From: CAWFKS01 sp963816435
GTDB lineage: Bacteria; Pseudomonadota; Alphaproteobacteria; Rhizobiales; Rhizobiaceae
DNA length: 64,000 bases
Direction of reading: 5' to 3'
NCBI GenBank assembly: GCA_963816435.1
Contig: CAWFKS010000012.1
Span: 1-64,000, forward strand
Within the stretch, counting starts at the first letter, position 1; each line of letters starts with the position of its first letter. This document shows, piece after piece, positions 54,744 to 64,000 of this stretch. The notes beneath the pieces were generated by a model. That model saw only the letters and a program-made list of their open reading frames with translations, had not been told where the DNA came from and did not search any database. The position numbers and the translations under genes are program-made.

Positions 54744-55274
54744 GCTGCCGCGTGCTCGATGCCGTTGACGCTCGCCAGCGTGCCGCCGAGGGCCGCCGCC
54801 GGCGCCGCCGGCGCCGATGACGCTGATCGAGCCGTCTGTCTCCAGAATCGCGACGGCGGCGACCTCGGTCGGGTCGTGCTTGCCCGAAGACCGCATCGCG
54901 GCCATGACCTCGTCGCGCGTCAGCCTTTCCTTGCGCATCTGCCCGTCCAGGAACGCTCCGTCGAAGAACAGCAGCGACGGCTCGGACTTGATCAGCCGCC
55001 GGAACCCCTTCGAATGCAGCGAGGCGAAGGTCACCGCATATTGCAGCCCGCACAGCAGCACGAAGGCCAGCAGGCCTTCCGACAGGGTGACGTCGCTGCT
55101 GAGCAGCGCCGAAGCCAGCGTCGAGCCGAGCGCCACCGTCACCACGAGGTCGAATGCGTTGAGCTTGCTCAGCGTGCGCTTGCCGGTGATGCGCAAAAGC
55201 ACGACGAGGCCGAAATAGGCGCCCCCGCCGACGACGAGGATGTGCAGCAGGTCGTGCCAGCCGTCGAAGAACAT
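54740..55274 (-). CDS. DUF421 (YetF-like) membrane protein, one frameshift
   Basis: About 178 residues. Three N-terminal helices (ILVVGGGAYFGLVVLLRITG, FDLVVTVALGSTLASALL, LLAFVLLCGLQYAVTF) and the cytoplasmic domain with SEPSLLFFDGAFLDGQMRKERLTRDEVMAAMRSSG and VAAVAILETDGSISVIGAG. After one indel near 54790 it ends GTLASVNGIEHAAA. Related proteins act in spore formation or stress, but the general role is unknown. Confidence 0.85.
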
Positions 55275-55283
55275 CGCCGGCGC

Positions 55284-55619
55284 CTAGTCCGTGTCTTCCG
55301 GCATGTCGCCGTCGGCGGCCTGGCCGAGCGGGTTGCAGCGCACCCACCATTTCTGCGGCAGGGCCGCATCGCGCAGCGCGTTGAGCACGCCATTGCCGGC
55401 GCCGGCGAAGTCGATGACGCAGAGTTCGCCGTTGTCCGTGTCGATCTTGGTGACGGTCAGCGCGCTGCAATCGTCGGGCTGCAGCTTGCCGTTGCTCTCG
55501 ATCACCTGTTCCAGCGAGCTCTGCGACTGGCAGGCGGGAAGGCTCTCGGCGGATGCGGTGGACATCCATGCCAGCGATGCGGCGCCGGCCGCGGCGGCGA
55601 TGACGAGTGCGTTGCGCAT
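55284..55619 (-). CDS. secreted hypothetical protein
   Basis: 111 residues. Signal peptide MRNALVIAAAAGAASLAWMSTASA, then a small domain with two cysteine pairs likely (LPACQSQSSLEQ, QPDDCSALTV, GELCVIDFAG, WWVRCNPLG). GAGGAGA precedes the ATG. Probably a periplasmic disulfide-stabilised protein. No family recognised. 9 bp before DUF421, same direction. Confidence 0.8.
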   Translation of the reverse strand: MRNALVIAAAAGAASLAWMSTASAESLPACQSQSSLEQVIESNGKLQPDDCSALTVTKIDTDNGELCVIDFAGAGNGVLNALRDAALPQKWWVRCNPLGQAADGDMPEDTD

Positions 55620-56187
55620 GTATCGGTCTCCTCGGGATGTTGGGGCGCCCCGCCGCACTCTCGCGCGGAAGGGCTTGCGGAGCTAACCGCTCAGCGAGGA
55701 ACCGGTTCCACGAACTGCAACCTTGGAGAGCCCGCAATGCCTTGACTGACAGGGGCTCGCGGCCTGTCGCGGCGTCGCCGCCCCGGATGCCGTGACCTTA
55801 ACATTTGCGAAAAAAGTGGGTCGCGGAAAGTCGAAGCCATTCAAGGCACTTAGCGTCAGAAGCGCCGCCTGCGCCCGCCGCCGCGCCTTGCATCAGCTTC
55901 CTCTTGTCGTATCCTGCGCGCGTTTTCGGGCTGCGGGTTCATCCATTTTCGAGGCGTCCGCCAGGACGCTGCCTGCCGCGGCCCATCCGGCTCGCGCGGA
56001 AACCTTTTCCGCATGTTCGGGCATCGCGCCCGCTGAGCCGTCACTGCCGCGCTGTGTCTTTGGCACGTCCTGTGCGCGCGGCGATCAATGCGGATTCGGG
56101 CGTCACGGTCGCGGCATGCGGTCGTGCGCGTGCGCGGCCGTCATGGCCGGGCTGCCCGTCCGCCAGAGAGGGAGAACGTAAGCGATC
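55620..56187. other. intergenic region upstream of the betaine-synthesis gene
   Basis: A 568-bp divergent region. Overlapping frames here are proline/arginine-rich and lack start signals, so none is called. No rho-independent terminator is seen. It should contain the promoters of both the secreted protein gene and the methyltransferase gene. Confidence 0.5.
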
Positions 56188-57880
<1,693 letters not shown>

Positions 57881-57918
57881 GCAAGTCCGGCGGGCTGCCA
57901 CGCCCGCCACCGCGATCG

Positions 57919-57955
57919 GGAGCCGGGCCGCTTTCGTGCGGCCCGGCTCCTTTCA
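57919..57955. terminator. bidirectional terminator between convergent genes
   Basis: A 13-bp stem (GGAGCCGGGCCGC / GCGGCCCGGCTCC) with a 6-base loop and TTTCATTT on the plus side. It serves the methyltransferase gene, and perhaps the oxidoreductase on the other strand. Confidence 0.85.
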
Positions 57956-57969
57956 TTTGGGGTGTGGGC

Positions 57970-58955
57970 TCAGACGCGGACCCAGCCGTCGGCCTCGCCG
58001 GCCCGGTAGATCGCGTCGATGAATTGCTGGTTCTTCACCGACTCCTCCAGCGTGAAGACCTTCTCGTCTTCGCCCTGCGCGGCGCGCGCGAACGCCTCGA
58101 CCTCCAGCCGGTATTGCCTCGTGCCCGGAAACCGGAAGACCTGAGCCTCGGTGTGGTCGCGATTGTGCAGCTCGACACGGTGGTGCTCGTAGTCGCCGGC
58201 GTTGAACGGCGCATGCACCTCGATGAAGCCTCGGTGCCGTGGAACACCATGAACTCGCGCAGCGCCATCTGCGTCGAGCAGTAGAAGCCCAGCTCGAAGG
58301 AGCCGAAATCGGCCTTCACGCTGGCATAGATGTCGGTGCCGAATTTCTCGTCGCGCTCGACCACCGCCTGAACGCGCACCGGTTCCTGCCCGGTCACGAA
58401 GCGCGTCGTCATGCTGGGGTAGACGCCGATGTCCGGCAGCGCGCCGCCGCCGAGCTCCGGCCGGTTGCGCATGTCGGCCGCATCGACATTGTAATAGGAG
58501 AACGCGCCCTGCACGTGGCGCAGCCGCCCGATGGCGCCGGACGACACCAGCTCGCGCACCTTCCGCCATTGCGGGTGGTAGGACACCATGAAGGCTTCCG
58601 AGACCAGCACGGAATTGCGGTCGCGCGCCGCGATCACCTGCTCGATGTCGGCGGCCTTCAGCGCCAGCGGCTTTTCCACCAGCACGTGCTTGCCTGCATC
58701 CGCCGCCTTCACCGCCCACTCGACATGCTGCGAGGTCGGCAGCGGAATGTAGACGCCGTCAATCGTGTCGGATTCCAGCAATTCGTCGTAGGAGCCGAAG
58801 GCGCGCGGCGCGCCGAACCGTGCCGCCAGCTCCTTGGCCCTCGTCAGGTCGCGGCTGGCGATCGCCGCCACTATGCCGTTCTCGGCCTCGGCGATCGCCG
58901 GCAGCACGTAGTTGCGCGCGATCTTGGCGGTCGAAAGCACTCCCCATCGAAACAT
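57970..58955 (-). CDS. Gfo/Idh/MocA-family oxidoreductase, one frameshift
   Basis: About 328 residues. N-terminal Rossmann domain (MFRWGVLSTAKIARNYVLPAI, DGVYIPLPTSQHVEWAVKAADAGKHVLVEKPLAL with the EKP motif), then the C-terminal domain (GALPDIGVYPSMTTRFVTGQEP). An NAD(P)-dependent dehydrogenase of sugars, inositols or dihydrodiols; substrate unknown. One indel near 58228 before the last 85 residues. The start at 58955 was chosen from the Rossmann opening. Confidence 0.9.
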
Positions 58956-58998
58956 CTCTTGCCGATCCTCCCGATCCGTCTGCACGCCGCGCGAGCCT

Positions 58999-59100
58999 AG
59001 AGCAATTCCAGGAAAAGTGGAAACCGGTTTTCCGTCCGGAATTGCGTGAAAACAAGAACTTAGAGCGGTTCATCAATTCCGTGAAACGATGAACCGCTCT
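58999..59100. repeat. intergenic palindromic repeat element (RIME-like)
   Basis: Two nested hairpins in tandem: GCAATTCC ... GGAATTGC (59002-59045, with an inner AAACCGGTTTT) and AGAGCGGTTCATC ... GATGAACCGCTCT (59062-59100). Sequences of this form are scattered in many copies through Mesorhizobium and related genomes. From memory, not checked here. Confidence 0.7.
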
Positions 59101-59140
59101 ATTGGGGGAGGGTACAAATGAAAAGTCAGGGAGGGGAGCG

Positions 59141-60154
59141 CTACCGCACCAGGAACCCGCCGCCGAGCGGATCGTCGTCCTCGACGACGAACTCGGCGCG
59201 GCCCGAATAGTGCGCCCGGCCGGAAACGCGCACCACGACCGCAGGCATGTCGCCTTCGCTTGCCTCGCGCACGATCTCGCCGGTGAAGCGCGATCCGACG
59301 ACGCTTTCGAAGTCGCGCGTCTCCCCGAGCCCGACCTCGCCCTTCGCGAACATCGCGGCCATGCGCGCCGTCACGCCGGAGCCGGTCGGCGAGCGGTCGA
59401 CCTGGCTGTCGGCGAACACGCAGATGTTGCGGCTCGCCCTGCCGCCCGATCCGTCGTGCCCGTCGGTGAGGATAGAGCCGTAGAGGAAGCCCAGATCGGC
59501 ATGCGCCGGGTGCCGCAACTCGTGCGCGGCCTTCACCGCCTGCGTCAGCGCGCTGGCCGCGTCGACGAAGTCGCGCGCCCGGCCTTTTTCGAACTCCAGC
59601 CCGAACTGGCCGGCGTCGGCGAGCGCGTAGAAGGCGCCGCCATAGGCGATGTCGAAGCCGATCCTTCCGTGACCGGGAAGCTCGGCCTCCAGATCGCGGG
59701 CGAACAGGAAGGCCGGCACGCTGTCGAAGGCGACCGCGCCCGCCTTGCCGTCTTTCACCTCGACATGGGCGACGACCATGCCGCACGGGCATTCGATGTT
59801 GACTGTCGTCACCGGCTCGGTCGCCGCGACCAGCCCCTCGTCCACCGCGTAGCGGCCGAGCGCGATGACGGCATGGCCGCACATCGTCGAATAGCCCTCG
59901 TTGTGCATGAACAGCACGGCGAGGTCGGCGCCCGGCAGGTCCGGATCGACCAGCAGCGCCCCGTACATGTCGAAATGGCCGCGCGGCTCGAACATCAGGA
60001 TCTTGCGCAGATGGTCGAGATTATCGCGCACGTAGGCGCGCTTTTGCAGGATCGTGCCCTTCGGCAGATCGGGATAACCGCCGGTGACGATCCTCAGCGG
60101 CTCGCCGCCCGTGTGCATGTCGACGACGGTCAGCGGGCCGGCGGGAAGTCGCAT
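59141..60154 (-). CDS. trans-3-hydroxy-L-proline dehydratase (proline racemase family)
   Basis: 337 residues of the proline racemase fold. The first catalytic cysteine is kept (STMCGHAVIALGR, C92), but the second is threonine (DRSPTGSGVTAR, T257). A Cys/Thr pair is the mark of trans-3-hydroxy-L-proline dehydratase (EC 4.2.1.77), whereas racemases and 4-hydroxyproline epimerases have Cys/Cys. The product is pyrroline-2-carboxylate, then proline. Intact. Starts 5 bp after trpF. Confidence 0.87.
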   Translation of the reverse strand: MRLPAGPLTVVDMHTGGEPLRIVTGGYPDLPKGTILQKRAYVRDNLDHLRKILMFEPRGHFDMYGALLVDPDLPGADLAVLFMHNEGYSTMCGHAVIALGRYAVDEGLVAATEPVTTVNIECPCGMVVAHVEVKDGKAGAVAFDSVPAFLFARDLEAELPGHGRIGFDIAYGGAFYALADAGQFGLEFEKGRARDFVDAASALTQAVKAAHELRHPAHADLGFLYGSILTDGHDGSGGRASRNICVFADSQVDRSPTGSGVTARMAAMFAKGEVGLGETRDFESVVGSRFTGEIVREASEGDMPAVVVRVSGRAHYSGRAEFVVEDDDPLGGGFLVR

Positions 60155-60159
60155 GGGGC

Positions 60160-60818
60160 TCAGGCGACCCGCTCGGCGCGGGCGGCTGCGACGGCCTCGA
60201 AGAATTCGCGGATGCGCGCGACATCCTTGACGCCCGGCGCGCTTTCCACGCCCGACGAGACGTCGAGCCCCGAGGGACTGGCGCGCGACAGCGCCTCGCC
60301 GACATTGTCGGCGTTCAGCCCGCCCGACAGCATATAGCCGAGCCCGGCCGGCAGGTCTTCGAGCAGTGCCCAGTCGAAGGAGACACCGTTGCCGCCGGGC
60401 AGCACCGCGCCCTTCGGCGGCTTGGCGTCGAACAGCAGCCGGTCGGCGGCGCCGGCATAGGCGGTGGCGCGCGCCAGATCGTCGGCCGTGCTCACCGAAA
60501 ACGCCTTCATCACCGGCAATCCGTAGCGCGCCTTGACCTCAGCCACGCGCTGCGGCGTCTCGTGCCGTGAAGCTGCAGCATGTCGGGCGTCATCGCCGCA
60601 ACGATCGCGTCGAGCGTCGCGTCGTCGGCGTTGACGCTGACCGCCACCGCCTGCGCCCGGCCTTCGGCCTGCTTGCGCAACTCGCCGGCGGTTTCGGGCG
60701 CGACGTTGCGCGGGCTCTTTTCAAAGAAGATGAAGCCGACATGGCTCGCCCCGCCGGCAAGTGCCGCATCGAGCGCATCCGGCGTCTTCAGGCCGCAGAT
60801 CTTGATGTCGAGGCTCAT
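60160..60818 (-). CDS. trpF: phosphoribosylanthranilate isomerase, one frameshift
   Basis: About 220 residues. Third step of tryptophan synthesis (EC 5.3.1.24). The (beta/alpha)8 barrel begins MSLDIKICGLKTPDALDAAL (catalytic cysteine in KICGLK), then HVGFIFFEKSPRNV, MLQLHG, LLFDAKPPKG (catalytic aspartate), FDWALLEDL and GLDVSSGVESAPGVKDVARI. One indel near 60565, just after LQLHG. trpB and trpA, which follow trpF in many rhizobia, are not downstream here. Confidence 0.92.
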
Positions 60819-60951
60819 GGCGCGGAAGTGCCACGAAAAATCGGCCGAGTCGAGGCAGGCCGCCGGTCCTCTCCCTCGCACGGAGGTTGGACAATCGCGC
60901 AGCGATTGGACGGGCGGGGTCGGGGCGGCCGGGTTCGACGTGGCCTTGCCG

Positions 60952-61710
60952 CTACCCGAAATCTATCGCCTGCAGCGCGCCGCCGTTGCGCTTCAGCCAG
61001 GCTTTCGCCTCGTCGGTGCGCGGGCAAAGCTCGCGGCACAGCTTCCAGAAGCGCGGGCCATGGTTCATCTCCTTCAGATGCGCGACCTCGTGGGCGACCA
61101 GATAGTCGATGACCGTCGGCGGCGCCATCATGATGCGCCAGGAAAACGACAGCGTACCGTCCGAGGTGCACGAGCCCCAGCGGCTCGTCGTGTCGCGAAA
61201 CCGCACCGCCTTGGCGCGGCGCCCGACCGTCGCCGTGTGCTTTTCGACCAGCGTCTCGATCTCGCGCTTCGCCTCGCGCTTGAGGTGATCGGAAAGCCGC
61301 CGCGGCAGGTGCCGGCGCTCGCCGTGCACGGTCAGCGTCGGCGCTCCGTTCTCCGCCCCCACCACGACCGTGCCGCGCTTGCCCGGCTCGTGCACGATCA
61401 GATGCGGCACGCCGCGCACCGGCAGCTTGACGCCGGGGCGCACCTGCGGCCGGTCGGGCAGCTTTTCCAGCTTCTTTTCCAGCCAGCCGCTGTGGCGGGT
61501 GAGGAAGCGGTCGACCTCGCGCTCCGGCACGCCGGGCGGAATGGTGATGCGCAAGCCGCGCCCGCCGGCGTCGATCCTCAGCGTCAGCCGCGTGGCGCGC
61601 GCGTTCTCCACGATCCGCAAGGGCAGCGCCCGCCCGGCCACGACATGCTCGCGCGTCGTCGGCGCGGCCGGCGGCGCTTTCCTGCGCGAAAAGGGGAAGG
61701 CGAGGCTCAT
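60952..61710 (-). CDS. YgjP-like (DUF45/SprT-like) zinc metallopeptidase
   Basis: 252 residues. LPLRIVENARATRLTLRIDAG opening, FRDTTSRWGSCTSDGTLSFSWRIMMAPPTVIDYLVAHE and the zinc motif HEVAHLKEMNH (H207, H211, third H217). Soluble cytoplasmic. Related YgjP proteins are often called M48-family peptidases; substrate unknown. The start is set at MSLAFPFSRRK, the first in-frame ATG before the conserved region. Intact. Confidence 0.9.
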   Translation of the reverse strand: MSLAFPFSRRKAPPAAPTTREHVVAGRALPLRIVENARATRLTLRIDAGGRGLRITIPPGVPEREVDRFLTRHSGWLEKKLEKLPDRPQVRPGVKLPVRGVPHLIVHEPGKRGTVVVGAENGAPTLTVHGERRHLPRRLSDHLKREAKREIETLVEKHTATVGRRAKAVRFRDTTSRWGSCTSDGTLSFSWRIMMAPPTVIDYLVAHEVAHLKEMNHGPRFWKLCRELCPRTDEAKAWLKRNGGALQAIDFG

Positions 61711-61861
61711 CGGCGTCAGGATAGATGATTCGGAACGAAAGCGGATCGTCGAAAGAGGAAGTGCCCTCGGTCGCTGGCCTCTGCGGAGCGACAGTTCTTC
61801 TTTTCCCGCGCGTGGTCTCGTCCGAAAGCCGGTTCCCGCTTTTCGGGACCATGCGCGCATG

Positions 61862-61888
61862 AAAAACGGCGCCTCAAGGGGCGCCGTG
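61862..61888 (-). terminator. rho-independent terminator of the DUF2852 gene
   Basis: On the minus strand ACGGCGCC / GGCGCCGT with a 6-base loop, followed by TTTTTC. 27 bp after the DUF2852 stop. Confidence 0.88.
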
Positions 61889-61914
61889 TTTCGTGGTGCG
61901 TCTCGGTCTCCGGC

Positions 61915-62379
61915 TTATGCCGGGTCGAGGATGTCCGGCTCGCTCCGGCCGCCATTGCCGCCGTTGCCGTTGGTCTCGCCGCGAGCCTTGCGCTCGTCGC
62001 GGGCACGCATGAAGCGGTCGAACTCTTCCTGGTCCTTGGCGCGGCGCAGTTCGCGGTAGTAGTCCTCGAACTCCGAACGCATCTCTTCGAGCTTGCGGCG
62101 CTCCTCGTTGAGCCTCTGCAGCTCGTTGTCGCGCCACTCGTCGAAGGCCACGTTGCCGGTGCGGGAGAACCCGCCTGCCTTGTAGGAAGCCTTGTGGCAT
62201 CCCTTGAAGAACCCGTCCGTGGCGCGGTTCACGTCACGCTTGAACCCGTCGAGCCTGTCGCCCCACAGGATGTAGGCGAGCATGGCGAAGCCGAGCGGCC
62301 AAAACACCATGAAGCCGATCACCATCAACGCGATGGTCGCCGGCGTCCACGCGGGACGTATCAGTGCTGAATTGGTCAT
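61915..62379 (-). CDS. DUF2852 membrane protein
   Basis: 154 residues. One or two N-terminal membrane helices (ATIALMVIGFMVFWPLGFAMLAYILWG), then a charged coiled coil (ELQRLNEERRKLEEMRSEFEDYYRELRRAKD) and a Gly/Asn-rich tail. DUF2852 is found mainly in alphaproteobacteria, and its function is unknown. Intact. A GGTGA site precedes the ATG. Confidence 0.9.
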   Translation of the reverse strand: MTNSALIRPAWTPATIALMVIGFMVFWPLGFAMLAYILWGDRLDGFKRDVNRATDGFFKGCHKASYKAGGFSRTGNVAFDEWRDNELQRLNEERRKLEEMRSEFEDYYRELRRAKDQEEFDRFMRARDERKARGETNGNGGNGGRSEPDILDPA

Positions 62380-62533
62380 TTCACCCGTTCCTTGTCGATC
62401 GTAGCGGCCAACGCGACCGCATGAAAATCGAAATGGGAACATCTTTGCGGCGATTCAATACGATTTCGGCCGAAATCGGACAAACGACTATGGACAAACG
62501 GGTTTTTCGGACGTTGCGCAAGGTAAAGCCGGG

Positions 62534-63322
62534 TCAGCCGGCCTGTTCGACCAGCCGGTCCAGCGCGTCGGTCATCATCTTTATGTCCTGCGGGCGCGAC
62601 AGCCGGTGGTCGCCGTCGCGGATCAGCGACAGCGTCACGTCGTCGGCCGGCAGGTGCTCCACCAGCTTCAGCGCGTGGGCGAAAGGCACGTCGGCGTCCT
62701 CCATCCCCTGCAGGATCGCCACCGGGCAGTGCGTGTCGATGACGCCTTCCAGCACCCGGTTCTTCCGCCCGTCCTCGATCAGTGCCGCGGTGTAGATGTC
62801 GGGCTCGGGCGAATAGTCCGACGGCACCTCGAACAGGCCGCGTGTTTCCAGTTCCTTCTTCTGCGCCTTCGTCAGGTGCGGCTCGACCAGCTCCACCGTG
62901 AAGTCCGGCGCCGGCGCCAGAAGCAGGATGCCGGCCAGCCGCTCGCGCTCGCCGGCGCGGTCGAGTTCCTGCGCCATCCTGAGCGCCACCCACGCGCCCA
63001 TCGACGAGCCGGCGAGGATCTGCGGGCCTTCGGTGAAGCGCCGGAACACGGCGAGGCTCTGCGCCAGCCATGTCGAGATCGTGCCGTCCTCGAACCTTCC
63101 GCCGGATTCGCCGTGGCCCGAATAGTCGTGGCGCGTGCAGGCGCGGCCGTGCTTTGCCGCCCAGGCGTCGAGCGCCTGCGCCTTGGTGCCCTTCATGTCC
63201 GAACGGTAGCCGCCGAGCCAGACCACGCCTGGTGCCGCACCCGCGCGATGCCGCACCGCTATTCTGACGCCGTCGACCTCGATGAACTCCGGTTGCCGTT
63301 CGCCCGTGCTTTCGTCCGCCAT
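62534..63322 (-). CDS. alpha/beta hydrolase (ABHD10-like)
   Basis: 262 residues. HDYSGHGESGG, nucleophile motif GSSMGAW (S107), acid in GMEDADVPF, histidine in DGDHRLSRP. The region WLGGYRSDMKGTKAQALDAWAA is characteristic of ABHD10/palmitoyl-thioesterase-like hydrolases. A cytoplasmic esterase or thioesterase; substrate unknown. A GGAGGACAGGA site precedes the ATG. Intact. Confidence 0.88.
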   Translation of the reverse strand: MADESTGERQPEFIEVDGVRIAVRHRAGAAPGVVWLGGYRSDMKGTKAQALDAWAAKHGRACTRHDYSGHGESGGRFEDGTISTWLAQSLAVFRRFTEGPQILAGSSMGAWVALRMAQELDRAGERERLAGILLLAPAPDFTVELVEPHLTKAQKKELETRGLFEVPSDYSPEPDIYTAALIEDGRKNRVLEGVIDTHCPVAILQGMEDADVPFAHALKLVEHLPADDVTLSLIRDGDHRLSRPQDIKMMTDALDRLVEQAG

Positions 63323-63453
63323 TCCTGTCCTCCTGTCTTGTCCGCCGCCCGATGCTCGCCGAGCCGGCATACAGCCCGGAACTTCCCGCCGCTCCCGCCG
63401 GTTTCGGCAGGAACATTCGGTCGCGAGGGTGATTAATTCCGCGATCCGTGCTA

Positions 63454-63482
63454 TTGACACCGATGCGGCGGCTACCACATTG
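63454..63482 (+). promoter_or_regulatory. weak candidate infC promoter
   Basis: TTGACA at 63454, a 17-bp spacer, then ACATTG as a poor -10. About 65 bp before the infC start. Low confidence; the -10 is far from consensus. Confidence 0.3.
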
Positions 63483-63547
63483 CGCCGGCTGATGCCCGGT
63501 GTGCCGCCGGTATCCGTATTTCGTCAACAGTTGAGGAGACAACGACC

Positions 63548-64000
63548 ATTCGCAGACCGTTCAAAGCCGCGCCTCCCACCAAGGAAGGCCCGCGCGCCAA
63601 CCGGGAGATCCGGGTTCCGAGAATCCAGCTCATCGACGACGAGGGCACCAATCGCGGCGTCGTCACCACCGACGAGGCGCTCTCCATTGCCGAGGAGATG
63701 GGACTCGACCTTGTCGAGATCTCGCCGAATTCAGATCCGCCCGTCTGCAAGATCACCGATCTGGGCAAGCTCAAATACCAGAGCCAGAAAAAGGCCTCCG
63801 AGGCCCGCAAGAAGCAGAAGACCATCGAGATCAAGGAGATCAAGATGCGTCCGAACATCGACACCCACGATTACGAGGTGAAGATGAAGGCGGTGCGCCG
63901 CTTCTTCGAGGAAGGCGACAAGGTCAAGCTGACGCTGCGCTTCCGCGGCCGCGAGATGGCCCACATGGAACTCGGCATGCAGTTGCTGAACCGCGTGCGC
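63548..64000 (+). CDS. infC: translation initiation factor IF-3 (runs off the window end)
   Basis: The first 151 residues are present and the gene continues past 64000. It starts at an ATT codon, preceded by TTGAGGAGA about 9 bases upstream. The frame before it is different, and the protein then reads RRPFKAAPPTKEGPRANREIRVP, the normal IF-3 start. N-terminal domain (VPRIQLIDDEGTNRGVVTTDEAL, LDLVEISPNSDPPVCKITDLGKLKYQ), linker (SEARKKQKTIEIKEIKMRPNIDTHDYEVK) and the start of the C-terminal ribosome-binding domain (VKLTLRFRGREMAH). IF-3 rejects non-standard initiation, so a rare start codon lets it repress its own translation. Intact as far as seen. Confidence 0.95.
   Translation, partial: MRRPFKAAPPTKEGPRANREIRVPRIQLIDDEGTNRGVVTTDEALSIAEEMGLDLVEISPNSDPPVCKITDLGKLKYQSQKKASEARKKQKTIEIKEIKMRPNIDTHDYEVKMKAVRRFFEEGDKVKLTLRFRGREMAHMELGMQLLNRVR

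Overview
The window looks like chromosome of a Hyphomicrobiales (Rhizobiales) alphaproteobacterium, most like Phyllobacteriaceae such as Mesorhizobium and relatives. The grounds are high GC, a PdhS-type cell-cycle kinase, the plant-type glutamate-cysteine ligase, DUF1127/DUF2852 proteins, the dnaK-dnaJ-pmtA-pyrF gene order, a tRNA-His without an encoded G-1, and an intergenic repeat of a kind I associate with Mesorhizobium. The genus is inference.

Region 1 (1-6089) is the end of an integrated element. It holds a frameshifted RTX calcium-binding protein with a type I secretion signal, a complete IS3-family (IS407-like) insertion sequence, small unknown genes and a tyrosine integrase. The integrase ends about 170 bp from a 47-bp copy of the 3' half of tRNA-Pro(GGG). 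It has a frameshift and no catalytic tyrosine, so the element is probably trapped.

Region 2 (6.2-34.8 kb) is core chromosome, mostly intact: xseA, a LysR regulator facing a DUF1127 gene, gshA-rsmE, a Crp-type regulator, copper-delivery genes for cytochrome oxidase (pcuC, ctaG), acylphosphatase, a putrescine module (puuA-like ligase plus potFGHI), an AsmA protein, acetoacetyl-CoA synthetase, a very long PdhS-like kinase, a phasin, tRNA-His, a response regulator and an RlpA protein.

Region 3 (34.8-58.3 kb) also carries ordinary genes, but nearly all are broken by single-base indels: an SMP-30 lactonase, an SDR, a GGDEF/EAL protein, a gtr-like glycan trio, gshB, a MmyB-regulator/SDR pair, comM, a BTLCP peptidase, phaZ, pyrF, pmtA, dnaJ, dnaK and a fused glycine/sarcosine plus dimethylglycine methyltransferase. 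Essential genes are hit as often as dispensable ones, so most of these are probably sequence errors. Frameshift alone should not be read as pseudogenization here.

Region 4 (57.9-64 kb) holds a Gfo/Idh/MocA oxidoreductase, trans-3-hydroxyproline dehydratase next to trpF, a YgjP-like metalloprotease, DUF2852, an alpha/beta hydrolase and the start of infC, which uses an ATT start codon.

Functional threads: glutathione (gshA, gshB), polyhydroxybutyrate turnover (phasin, phaZ, acetoacetyl-CoA synthetase, with similar TGC-rich sequences before phasin and phaZ), osmoprotection (betaine from glycine), polyamine uptake and use, and envelope modification (gtr-like trio, pmtA). The most distinctive item is the single-polypeptide betaine synthase. 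No rRNA, CRISPR array or recognisable defence system was seen.
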